NCBI RefSeq assembly: GCF_019063845.1
Contig: NZ_CP077683.1
Coordinates: 3,402,501-3,466,500 of the forward strand
Length of the DNA stretch: 64,000 bases
Source of the DNA: Geomonas subterranea
Lineage (GTDB): Bacteria; Desulfobacterota; Desulfuromonadia; Geobacterales; Geobacteraceae
Reading direction: 5' to 3'
Shown: in pieces, positions 46,775 through 54,742 of the stretch
How positions within the stretch are numbered: position 1 is the stretch's first letter
Layout of the letters: each line of letters begins with the position of its first letter
The notes under the pieces: generated by a model
The model's database searches: none
Seen by the model: the letters and a program-made list of their open reading frames with translations, nothing else
What the model was told of the DNA's origin: nothing
Made by a program: the position numbers and the translations under genes

Positions 46775-48409
46775 TCACAGGAAGCTCCCCCCTTCCAACG
46801 AGATCAGCAGGGAGAAATCGTTCTCCCTGCGGTCGTCGGTCAGGTTGTTGATCTCGTTGTACTCCCCTTTCAGCCCCAGGCTGGGGTGCCGGCTCCAACT
46901 GAAAAACCGCGCCAGGGGATAAACCGCCTTCAGCTTGGCGCCCAGGACCTCCCTGCCGGTCCCCGCCCCCCCCGTGCACTCCCGCTTGTATCCCCCCTTC
47001 AACTCGTAGTCGAGCCTTCTCTCCAGGAGCGTCCCGGTAAGCCCCAGGTTCAGCGCGTACTGGTCGGTCCGCTGGGCGGCGGAGAAATCCATGATCCTTT
47101 TCAGGGAGAGGTCCGGGACGACACTGAAACTCCCGGCCGAGAACCTGGGGAGGAAGCCGACGCTGGTTGTGGTCAGCTCCCTTTGCTGGCGCCGCCGGTC
47201 GGTACGCTGCGACAACCCGCCACGCAGCCCGAGGTCCCAGCTCCCCGCCAGGAGGTTTACCTGCCCCGAGACTGCATCCTCCGCCACCTCCCTGGGGAGC
47301 GACCCGAGCGGCTCCCTCGCGCTGTCGATGAAGGTCTTTTTGTACTGCAGCGCGAAAGGGAGCTCCCTCACCCCGTGGAAACGGTAGTCGAAGACCCCTT
47401 CGTAACGGTACAGCCTGGGGGAGAGTGGGTTGTGCTCCAGGTTGTCGTTGTAACGTGACAGTTTGAAGTCGAAGCCGTGAGCGGCCAGGGCGGTCGCGAC
47501 GGAAAAACTCCCCCCCTGCCGGTCCCGGGCGGGCCCATCGCTCATGAGCCGGTACCTGGGGCCGGTGCGCTCGTAAAGCGCGTTGTAGCGGCTCCCCCCC
47601 CAACCTCCCGAGAGCTTCATGCGGTAGGCGCTGTCGCGCAGGGGAGCGGCCGGGTCGGAAGTATTGGCGTCGTAGCTCGCGTAATCGTATTCCGCCTCGG
47701 CGGCAAGCCTCCCCTTCAGCGGTTCCAGCTGCGCCACCAGGCCGACCACGTCACCCCGCCGCTCTCCGGCCGTGGGCCAACGCCCCTCGCGCCCCAGGGA
47801 CTTGCGGCCGCTCAGGAAGATGGTCTTGAAACGCGCACCGTCATCCAGAAGCGACAGCTCCCCGGTCGCCCCCACCAGGGATTCTCCGGGGGTGCCGTGG
47901 CCGCCGGCGGCGGCGAAGGTCTCCAGGGTGCCCCTGCTGCCGGAACTCCCGGTCAGGACGGAGAAGCGCCCTCCCCGTCCCTGCGCCTCCTGCAGCGTGT
48001 TTCTGGTCTGATTCAGGCGCAGGTCCCCCATCTCGGCCAGCAGCTTGTAGCCGCTCCGGTCGAACTCGCCGCGCTGCAGGAACGTCGCCGGGAGGTCGCC
48101 TCCCGGGCCGGTCCAGGGCTCTTTCGGGTACTCGGCGCGGAACTCGGTGCGAAAAGCGGGAGCACCAGCAAGCGCTGCCTCCGGGACTGGCCCCGGGAGC
48201 CACAGGGGAAAGAGCTCTTCCTGGCCAGGGGGCGTCGCGACAGTCGAGGCGGGAAGGGATGCGTCTGGATGCGAGGCGCGAGCGGGAAGGGGCGCCGCGC
48301 CCAAGGCTGCGGCAACGAGGGGGACGAGGAGCGCGCGGACGAAGAACGCCCCGGCAGGGAATCTGCCAGGGCGCTGGATTTTGCTGTGACTATTCGATTT
48401 CGGCGGCAT
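46775..48409 (-). CDS. Predicted outer-membrane beta-barrel protein
   Basis: About 544 residues. Start is uncertain: the frame allows TTG at 48421, GTG at 48418 or ATG at 48409; none has a strong ribosome site, and I chose the ATG. A signal peptide (FFVRALLVPLVAAALGAAPLPARAS) is followed by many alternating amphipathic strands with aromatic ends (GFDFKLSRYNDNLEHNPLSP, YEGVFDYRFHG) and a C-terminus of FSLLISLEGGSFL with a penultimate Phe, as in barrel assembly signals. Function unknown. It begins about 60 bases after the NtrC-type regulator gene, so co-transcription is likely. Confidence 0.65.
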   Translation of the reverse strand: MPPKSNSHSKIQRPGRFPAGAFFVRALLVPLVAAALGAAPLPARASHPDASLPASTVATPPGQEELFPLWLPGPVPEAALAGAPAFRTEFRAEYPKEPWTGPGGDLPATFLQRGEFDRSGYKLLAEMGDLRLNQTRNTLQEAQGRGGRFSVLTGSSGSRGTLETFAAAGGHGTPGESLVGATGELSLLDDGARFKTIFLSGRKSLGREGRWPTAGERRGDVVGLVAQLEPLKGRLAAEAEYDYASYDANTSDPAAPLRDSAYRMKLSGGWGGSRYNALYERTGPRYRLMSDGPARDRQGGSFSVATALAAHGFDFKLSRYNDNLEHNPLSPRLYRYEGVFDYRFHGVRELPFALQYKKTFIDSAREPLGSLPREVAEDAVSGQVNLLAGSWDLGLRGGLSQRTDRRRQQRELTTTSVGFLPRFSAGSFSVVPDLSLKRIMDFSAAQRTDQYALNLGLTGTLLERRLDYELKGGYKRECTGGAGTGREVLGAKLKAVYPLARFFSWSRHPSLGLKGEYNEINNLTDDRRENDFSLLISLEGGSFL

Positions 48410-48472
48410 CCGGTGCACCAACTGCTGCGGCCTGTCACCCGCGAGGGCGCAGGGAAACCTCCGGGGCGGCTC

Positions 48473-49843
48473 CTACTTGAGGAAGCCGAATTTCTTCATG
48501 CGGTAACGGAACGCGTCGATGCCGAGGTTCAGCTTCTTGGCGGCCTTGGACTGGTTCCAGTCAGTGATCTCCAGGGACTGCTTGATCAGCTCGCGCTCCA
48601 CCTCCTCGATGTCGATCCCCTCGGGCGGGAGCTTGAAGGTGGTGAGCGGCACGGTGACCTGCGAGGCCTTGGCCACGATCTCCAGCGGCAGGTTCTCAAG
48701 GAGCAGGTTTTCGTCGTTGCCGAGGATAATGGCGCGCTCGATGACGTTCTTCAGCTCGCGGATGTTGCCGGGCCAGTTGTACTCGACCAGGAGCTTCTCC
48801 GCCATGCTTGAGATCCCCTTGGTGGGCTTGCCGAACTCCTTGGAGAAGACGTCGATGAAGTGGTTGGCCAGCACCAGGATGTCCTCCTTGCGCTCGCGCA
48901 GGGCGGGGAGGAAGATCGGGATGACCTGGAGCCGGTAGTACAGGTCGTTCCTGAAGGACTTGTCCTCGATCGCCTTCATCAGGTCCTTGTTGGTCGCGGA
49001 GATGATCCTGACGTCGACGGGGATCACCTTGGCGCCGCCGATACGGCGGAAGGTGCGGTCCTCGAGGAAACGCAGCAGCTTGGCCTGCATGCCGATCTCC
49101 ATGTCCCCGATCTCGTCCAGGAACACGGTGCCGCCGTCGGCCAGTTCGAAGAGACCCTTCTTGGAGGTCTTGGCGTCGGTGAAGGCCCCCTTCTCGTGAC
49201 CGAAGAGCTCGCTCTCAAGCAGGGTGGAGGGGACGGCGGCGCAGTTGATGGCGACGAAAGGCTTGTCGGCGCGGGCGGATTCGTAGTGGATGTACTTCGC
49301 CACCAGCTCCTTGCCGGTACCCGACTCACCCTGCACCAGGACGGTGGAGGCGTCGCTCTTGGCCACCTTGGCCATCATCTCCAGCACGTTTTTCATGTGC
49401 TTGGAGTTGCCCAGGATCTTGGGTGGCCCCTGCTTCTTGTGCTCGCTGCGAAGCTGTACCACCTCGCGGCGCAGCTCGGAGGTCTCCAGGGCCTTCCTGA
49501 CCACCAACGCCATCTCGTCCAGGTTGAAGGGCTTGTTGATGTAGTCGTAGGCCCCGTGGCGCATGGTGTTCACCGCTGTCTCCAGGCCTCCCTGGGCGGT
49601 CACCATGATCACCAGTATCTCCTCGTCGATCTCTTTGAGCCGCTGCAGCACCTCCAGGCCGTTTATGCCGGGGAGATGGTAGTCCAGCAGCACCAGTTCG
49701 GGCTGCTCGTCCCGGGCGATCCTGAGCGCGTCCTCGCCGGTCCCGGCCGTGCAGACCTCGTAACCTTGCTTCTTGAGGTTCTGCTCCAGGGACCAGCGGA
49801 TCAGGTGCTCGTCGTCGACGACCATTATTTTCGCTCTGCGCAT
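48473..49843 (-). CDS. NtrC-family sigma-54 response regulator with GAFTDA loop
   Basis: DNA-binding response regulator of 456 residues. Receiver with Asp10, Asp11 and phospho-acceptor Asp54; AAA+ domain with Walker A GESGTGKE and Walker B TVFLDEIGD; and Fis-type helix-turn-helix at the end (NQSKAAKKLNLGIDAFRYRM). The sigma-54 contact loop reads GAFTDA at 219-224, with Asp223 where GAFTGA is usual. AAGGAG precedes the ATG. It lies 80 bases downstream of the heme-c sensor kinase, its likely partner, and upstream of the barrel gene. Confidence 0.9.
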   Translation of the reverse strand: MRRAKIMVVDDEHLIRWSLEQNLKKQGYEVCTAGTGEDALRIARDEQPELVLLDYHLPGINGLEVLQRLKEIDEEILVIMVTAQGGLETAVNTMRHGAYDYINKPFNLDEMALVVRKALETSELRREVVQLRSEHKKQGPPKILGNSKHMKNVLEMMAKVAKSDASTVLVQGESGTGKELVAKYIHYESARADKPFVAINCAAVPSTLLESELFGHEKGAFTDAKTSKKGLFELADGGTVFLDEIGDMEIGMQAKLLRFLEDRTFRRIGGAKVIPVDVRIISATNKDLMKAIEDKSFRNDLYYRLQVIPIFLPALRERKEDILVLANHFIDVFSKEFGKPTKGISSMAEKLLVEYNWPGNIRELKNVIERAIILGNDENLLLENLPLEIVAKASQVTVPLTTFKLPPEGIDIEEVERELIKQSLEITDWNQSKAAKKLNLGIDAFRYRMKKFGFLK

Positions 49844-49922
49844 GGCGGCTCCTTAGGATGTGGTGCCGGGCCCGCTGGCCCGGTGTGGTAGGGGTCTGCC
49901 GTACTGCCTTTTGCTGCGATCG

Positions 49923-51437
49923 CTAACCGATTATGCCGCTGCTTAAATGGGCCTGTTCCAGCTCCTCCTGGCTCGGACAGTAGGCCGGCAGCTCCACCGA
50001 GAAGGTGGTGCCGACGCCGTCCTGGCTGACGCAGGAAAGGCGTCCGCCGTGCTGCTCGATGAGCCGGTGGCTGATGGCCAGGCCAAGCCCGGTGCCCTGG
50101 GCCTTGGTGGTGAAGAACGGGGTAAAGATCTTTTCCAGGATCTGCGGCGGGATGCCCGGTCCGGTGTCGTTGACCTGCACCCGTACCATGTCCATGCCAT
50201 CCACGTGAGCCAGCGAGCTGGACACCGTGAGGACCCCCCCCGACTGCATGGCCTGCACCGCGTTCAGGAACAGGTTCAGGAACACCTGCTGGATCTGCTT
50301 GGGATCGACGTAGACCGGCGGCAGGTCTTCGGCGAGCTCCAGCTTCTTCTCGATGTTCTTGCCGCCGCGGTGCTGCGACGCGAAGATCAGGATCTTCTTG
50401 AGCGCACTGTTGATGTCGGTGCAGGTCGGCTCCGCAACGGTCGGCTTGCCGAAGAAGAGGAGATCGTTGACCGTCTTGTCCAAACGGGAGATCTGCTCCA
50501 GCACCTCGCCGATGATCAGGGTGCGCCCGTCCTCCGGAGAGAAGTCGTCCTTGAGCACCGTGATGGCAGCGGCAATCCCGGTGAGCGGGTTCTTGATCTC
50601 GTGGGCGATCCCGGCCGCCATCTCCCCCACCGAGGCGAGCCGGTCGGCGCGCTCCATCTGCTGGAAGTGGTAGGTCTCCAGCTCCTTCTTGGCGCGGTCC
50701 AGCCGGTCCACCATGGAGTCGAAGGAGACGATCAGGCGCCCGATCTCGTCCTTCCCCTCCGGGGTCATGCGCACCGAGAGGTCGCCCGCCTCGACGCGGG
50801 CCATGTTCTTGGCCAGCTGGAGCAGCGGCTTCTTGACGAACTTCAGCATGACCAGCGAGATGGCCAGCGACAGGAAGCCGATGATGGCGACGGTGGACAT
50901 CACAAAGAGCTTGGTCAGCTCGACGATGCGCCGCCTCGTTTCCACCAGCGAGTAGTTGACGTTCAAGAGGCCGATGATCCTGCTCTTGGCGCCGTGGCAC
51001 AGGTTGCACTGGCGGTTGTTGTAGATCGGCTTCACCATGCCGAGCACTTCGCCGTGCCCTTCCAGGTTGAAGACCCCCTCGCGCTTGTTGTCCAGGAAAA
51101 GTTTGAAGTCGTGCTGGTCCACGACGCGCCCGACCTCCGAGGCCTGGGAGGACTTCAGGATGACGCCGTGGGGATGGAAGATGCGCACACCCACCAGGTT
51201 CTCGCTCTGCCCCACCATCTCCAGGATCACCTTCACGTCCTCGGTGTTGCCGTGGCGCATGGAGTTGTAGAGGGAGCGTTCGATGGTGTCCAGCAGCAGT
51301 TCGCTGGATTCACGGGCGGAGTTGATGAGCTGCATCTGCTCGCGCCTAAGCGTCAGGAACGCGAAGGTCCCGATGCCGAACACGAGCAGGCAGATGGAAA
51401 GAACGATAACCCGCGATGTGAGACTCTTGAAAATCAG
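49923..51437 (-). CDS. Sensor histidine kinase with periplasmic heme-c motif, probably starting at a non-standard codon
   Basis: Membrane kinase of about 505 residues. From the CTG at 51437 the order is a first membrane helix (SRVIVLSICLLVFGIGTFAFL), a periplasmic sensor domain with CNLCH at 144-148 that should bind heme c covalently, a second helix (STVAIIGFLSLAISLVMLKF), HAMP, HisKA with His279 in GIAHEIKNP, and HATPase with DTGPGI and GTGLGLA. The only usual start in frame is GTG at 51383, which would cut the first helix in half and has no ribosome site. GGAGG lies 4 bases before the CTG (7 before an ATT), and no ATG/GTG/TTG occurs between it and the upstream stop. Partner is the NtrC-type regulator. 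Confidence 0.82.
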   Translation of the reverse strand: MIFKSLTSRVIVLSICLLVFGIGTFAFLTLRREQMQLINSARESSELLLDTIERSLYNSMRHGNTEDVKVILEMVGQSENLVGVRIFHPHGVILKSSQASEVGRVVDQHDFKLFLDNKREGVFNLEGHGEVLGMVKPIYNNRQCNLCHGAKSRIIGLLNVNYSLVETRRRIVELTKLFVMSTVAIIGFLSLAISLVMLKFVKKPLLQLAKNMARVEAGDLSVRMTPEGKDEIGRLIVSFDSMVDRLDRAKKELETYHFQQMERADRLASVGEMAAGIAHEIKNPLTGIAAAITVLKDDFSPEDGRTLIIGEVLEQISRLDKTVNDLLFFGKPTVAEPTCTDINSALKKILIFASQHRGGKNIEKKLELAEDLPPVYVDPKQIQQVFLNLFLNAVQAMQSGGVLTVSSSLAHVDGMDMVRVQVNDTGPGIPPQILEKIFTPFFTTKAQGTGLGLAISHRLIEQHGGRLSCVSQDGVGTTFSVELPAYCPSQEELEQAHLSSGIIG

Positions 51438-51488
51438 GGTGCCTCCGGTTTCGGGCGCCGCCCCCTCCGGGGAGGGGCCATCTGCAGC

Positions 51489-52196
51489 CTACGGGGTGGT
51501 GGAATTACTCCTGTTGGACCTGGACCTTCTGCCCGATCCGAACGGGGACCCTTCTTCCGTGGCCGGGGTCTCCGGCTGGGCGGTCGGGGTCTCCGGCTGG
51601 GTGGTCGGGGTCGGGCTGCCGCTGGTCTTTAGGCCGGTAATGGTGCCACCGGTCTTGATCGGCGGGATCCGGTCGTAGATGAATACCCACTCGTTGTACT
51701 TTTTCTTCTTCTCGAAGTCTTCGGGGTGGAGGTCGAAGGGAAAGTTCCCCTGCTTGACCGGCTCCAGTTCGCTCTTGGACTTCACGCCGACGATCTTGCC
51801 GTCCTTCCTGATCTCGTCCCACTCCTTGCCGGTGATGGGCTCGACCAGGGCGTAGGGGCGCAGGTAGCGCAACTTGCCCGGGGTGCTCGGGTCCTGGAGC
51901 AGCGACTTCAGCTCGGGGGGGCCCGCTACCGCCGGCGGCGCGGCGTTGACGTTGCCGGCATTGCCGGGAACCTGGTTCGACACCAGTTTCCCGTCGACGA
52001 CCTTGACCTTGTACCACCTGCGCAGGGCGTCCCGGATCTGGGTGCCGCGGGAGATCAGTTCCTCCTCCCGCTCGCGCTTCATGGCGGTACTCCAGACCAC
52101 CGCCGCCTGGCTGGCCATGATCCCGACGATCACGGCCATGACCAGGGCGCCGATATAGGTGAAGCCACCCGTGGACCGGAGTACCCTTGACATCAT
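51489..52196 (-). CDS. Type II secretion/type IV pilin-like pseudopilin (FTYIG type)
   Basis: A 235-residue membrane protein. The prepilin peptidase site is GG before FTYIGALVMAVIVGIMASQA, a single N-terminal helix, then VVWSTAMKREREEELISRGTQIRDALRRWY, as in the GspG-like group with FTYLG N-termini. Position 5 of the mature protein is Gly instead of the usual Glu. The tail from about 195 is Pro/Thr/Glu-rich with a tandem heptad. GAGGAAG precedes the two ATG codons. It overlaps the transketolase stop and precedes the heme-c kinase, so it is in the same operon. Confidence 0.75.
   Translation of the reverse strand: MMSRVLRSTGGFTYIGALVMAVIVGIMASQAAVVWSTAMKREREEELISRGTQIRDALRRWYKVKVVDGKLVSNQVPGNAGNVNAAPPAVAGPPELKSLLQDPSTPGKLRYLRPYALVEPITGKEWDEIRKDGKIVGVKSKSELEPVKQGNFPFDLHPEDFEKKKKYNEWVFIYDRIPPIKTGGTITGLKTSGSPTPTTQPETPTAQPETPATEEGSPFGSGRRSRSNRSNSTTP
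51565..51606 (-). repeat. Two 21-bp tandem repeats within the pseudopilin gene
   Basis: GGGGTCTCCGGCTGGG plus GGTC occurs twice in a row, with one base difference, and a partial third copy. It encodes TPTTQPE and TPTAQPE in the C-terminal tail. Confidence 0.75.
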
Positions 52197-53125
52197 TTCT
52201 TCCTCGAAACGATCTCCCTGGCCTCTTCGATGAGGGTTTCGGCGTTGAGCCCGAAATACTTGAGCAGTTCGTCGGACTTGCCGGAGGTGCCGAAGCGGTC
52301 GTAGACACCCACCCTCTTCATCAGGGTCGGGCAGGTCTCGGCCAGGAACTCGGCGACTGCGCCGCCCAGGCCGCCCACCACGGAATGCTCCTCGGCGGTG
52401 ACGATGGCGCCGGTCTCCTCGGCCGCCTGAAGCACCAGCTCCTTGTCCAGCGGCTTGATGGTCCCGATGTGGAGTACGCGGGCGGAGATCCCCTCGGCCT
52501 TGAGCTTCTCGGCGGCGGTTACCGCGGCGGCGGTCATGAGGCCGGTGGTGATGAAGGTAAGGTCGGTGCCGGGGACCACGACGACCCCTTTGCCGATCTC
52601 GAACTTGTGGCCGGCCGGGAAGACACTGGGGACCTTGTTGCGCCCGAGACGCACGTAAACCGGTCCCTTGTAGGCGGCGACGGCGCGGATGGCGCCCTTG
52701 GTCTCCTCGCCGTCGGCCGGCACGATGACGGTCATGTTGGGGATGGCGCGCATGATGGCGACGTCCTCCACCGACTGGTGGGAGCCTCCGTCCTCACCGA
52801 CGGTGACCCCGCCGTGGGTGGCGACGATCTTCACGTTGGCCTTGGGGTAGGCGACCGACTGGCGGATCTGCTCCCAGCCGCGGCCGGCGGCGAAGATGGC
52901 GAAGGTGGAGAGGAAGGGAACCTTCCCCACCGCGGCAAGCCCTGCGGCCGTCCCCACCATGTTGGCCTCGGCGATACCCATGTTGAAGAAGCGGTTCGGG
53001 AATTTCTTCGCGAATACGCCGGTCTTGGTGGACCCGGAGAGGTCCGCGTCCAGCACCACTATCTTATCGTTCTCGCCACCCAGCTCGGCCAGCGCCTCGC
53101 CGTAAGCGTCCCTCGTTGCGATCAT
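52193..53125 (-). CDS. Transketolase, C-terminal subunit
   Basis: Second half of a split transketolase, 310 residues. I chose the ATG at 53125 (MIATRDAYGEAL), which follows AAAGGGATT; the frame reaches upstream into a palindromic repeat. It holds the pyrimidine-binding domain (NRFFNMGIAEANMVGTAAGLA, with the catalytic Glu) and the C-terminal domain (IGTIKPLDKELV, AEEHSVVGGLGGAV). With the N-terminal subunit upstream it would form ThDP-dependent transketolase of the non-oxidative pentose phosphate pathway. Related two-subunit enzymes exist, so the exact ketol donor is inferred. Confidence 0.88.
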   Translation of the reverse strand: MIATRDAYGEALAELGGENDKIVVLDADLSGSTKTGVFAKKFPNRFFNMGIAEANMVGTAAGLAAVGKVPFLSTFAIFAAGRGWEQIRQSVAYPKANVKIVATHGGVTVGEDGGSHQSVEDVAIMRAIPNMTVIVPADGEETKGAIRAVAAYKGPVYVRLGRNKVPSVFPAGHKFEIGKGVVVVPGTDLTFITTGLMTAAAVTAAEKLKAEGISARVLHIGTIKPLDKELVLQAAEETGAIVTAEEHSVVGGLGGAVAEFLAETCPTLMKRVGVYDRFGTSGKSDELLKYFGLNAETLIEEAREIVSRKK

Positions 53126-53160
53126 AAGTAATCCCTTTCTGTATGTGTCCCCGCCCCACG

Positions 53161-53252
53161 TTCCCTCCCCCGGAGGGGGAGGGCAGGGAGGGGGAAAGAT
53201 TTTCGTCACAGCCTAAGCCCCCCTCCCGACCTCCCCCATCCGGGGGGAGGAG
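53161..53252. repeat. Two G/C-rich palindromic repeats between the transketolase genes
   Basis: CCCTCCCCCGGAGGGGGAGGG (53163-53183) and CCCCCTCCC..CCGGGGGGAGG (53219-53250). Same CCTCCCC/GGGGAGG theme as the dispersed family, here inside an operon in the 157-base gap. Confidence 0.6.
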
Positions 53253-53283
53253 AGTTCGGGGAAGCGTCGGAAACCCGTCCGGT

Positions 53284-54108
53284 TTAGTCGCAGCACCCCA
53301 GGCACCTGAGCGCCTCGGGAAGCTCATCGTCGTTGGGGGTGACGCCGTGGTAGGATGCCTTGTTCTCGAACAGGTGCACACCCTTGCCCTTGACCGTCTT
53401 GGCGACGATGGCGGTGGGAGCCCCCTTGTGCGCCTCGGCCTGGTCCAGGGCGGCAACGATCTCCCCCATGTCGTGTCCGTCGATCTCGATCACGTTCCAG
53501 CCGAAGGCCTTGAACTTGTCGGAGATGGAGGAGACATTCATGACCTTGGAGACGTCGCCGTCGATCTGCAGGCCGTTGGAGTCGATCAGGGCGCAGAGGT
53601 TGTCGCTCTTGTAGTGGGAGGCTGCCATGGCGGCTTCCCATATCTGCCCTTCCTGCAGCTCACCGTCGCCCAGCACCGCGTAAACCCGGTTCTCCTTGCC
53701 GTCCAGCTTGAGACCCAGCGCCATGCCGTTGGCCATGGAAAGCCCCTGCCCGAGGCTGCCGGTGCAGACGTCCACGCCCGGGGTTCCCTTGCTGTCCGGG
53801 TGCCCCTGCAGGTGGCTGCCGAGGCGGCGCAGCATCATCAGGTCCTCGGCCGGGAAGTAGCCGCACTCGGCGAGCGTCACGTAGAGCGCCGGCGCCGCGT
53901 GCCCCTTGCTGAGCACGAAGCGGTCCCTCCCCTCCCAGGCGGGGTCGGCCGGGTTGTGGCGCATCTTGTGGAAGTACAGCGCGCACACCATGTCGATGGC
54001 GGAGAGCGAGCCGCCGGTGTGGCCGGACTGCGACTTGTGCAGCGTCTTCACGATGGCGACGCGCAGGCGCCTCGCCTTTTCTTCCAGATCTGCAATCTTT
54101 TCTTTCAC
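53284..54108 (-). CDS. Transketolase, N-terminal subunit
   Basis: First half of a split transketolase, 274 residues. The ThDP diphosphate and Mg-binding motif is VLGDGELQEGQIWEAAMAAS with the Asn in IDSNGLQIDG; SKGHAAPALY and CTGSLGQGLSMANGMA are typical of this subunit. The start is GTG with GAAAGGAA upstream. The C-terminus ends with CLGCCD, three Cys close together, which is unusual. It pairs with the downstream C-terminal subunit and follows a conserved unknown gene by 22 bases. Confidence 0.88.
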   Translation of the reverse strand: MKEKIADLEEKARRLRVAIVKTLHKSQSGHTGGSLSAIDMVCALYFHKMRHNPADPAWEGRDRFVLSKGHAAPALYVTLAECGYFPAEDLMMLRRLGSHLQGHPDSKGTPGVDVCTGSLGQGLSMANGMALGLKLDGKENRVYAVLGDGELQEGQIWEAAMAASHYKSDNLCALIDSNGLQIDGDVSKVMNVSSISDKFKAFGWNVIEIDGHDMGEIVAALDQAEAHKGAPTAIVAKTVKGKGVHLFENKASYHGVTPNDDELPEALRCLGCCD

Positions 54109-54130
54109 GAAGGTTCCTTTCAGGCTGGCT

Positions 54131-54634
54131 TTATTTGTCCTCGCCCGTGATCAGGTAATCGAGGATCACCTCATCCAGGCTACGATGGGCTGAAGATGCC
54201 GGGGGCACGGTAGGGGCCGGCGGTGCCGGGGGGGGCTGCTGCGGAGGGCTCGCCATTGAGGGCGGCGCCGGTGCAGCCTGCGGCGCGGGGGATGCAGCGG
54301 CTGTCTGGACCGCAGGGCTTTGCTCTGCGACGGCGGCGCCCTGCTCTTCGGTCGCGGGCGCCGGTGCGCCGTCGGGGAAGATGCGGGCGTCGAACTCGCC
54401 GTTTTTCAGGCGCCGCATCATGTCCTTGTGCTGCTCTTTCATGATCGACTCGACCACCGCCTCCAGCTGCTCGACCTTGATGATATCGGCATAGCTGGTC
54501 TTGGAGGACGCGAGGATGGTCCCCCCGCGGTAAAGCAGGGTGATGATGTGGGGATTGGCGATTCCGCTGTCCTCGGTCTGGACGTGGAACAACTCCCCTC
54601 TGTACCTGATGTTATGGTTGAAACCTAGGACCAT
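54131..54634 (-). CDS. Conserved protein of unknown function with Ala/Pro-rich linker
   Basis: A 167-residue protein. The N-terminal 85 residues form a compact domain (LGFNHNIRYRGELFHVQTED, then HIITLLYRGGTILASSKTSY and a helical part with MKEQHKDMMRRL) of a type I associate with deltaproteobacteria, without known function. Residues 88-148 are an Ala/Pro linker, and the last 20 residues (SLDEVILDYLITGEDK) form a short acidic helix. AGAGG precedes the ATG. It sits between metH and the transketolase genes and is probably cotranscribed with them. Confidence 0.65.
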   Translation of the reverse strand: MVLGFNHNIRYRGELFHVQTEDSGIANPHIITLLYRGGTILASSKTSYADIIKVEQLEAVVESIMKEQHKDMMRRLKNGEFDARIFPDGAPAPATEEQGAAVAEQSPAVQTAAASPAPQAAPAPPSMASPPQQPPPAPPAPTVPPASSAHRSLDEVILDYLITGEDK

Positions 54635-54742
54635 GCCTAACCTCTACGCCAAATGGCGGACCCGTCGCAAATTAGCACAGCGGAAGCAGCGTTGCAAGCG
54701 ATATTCGGGGTGCGCACCGCTCCCGTCTCCGCAAAAAAGCGT

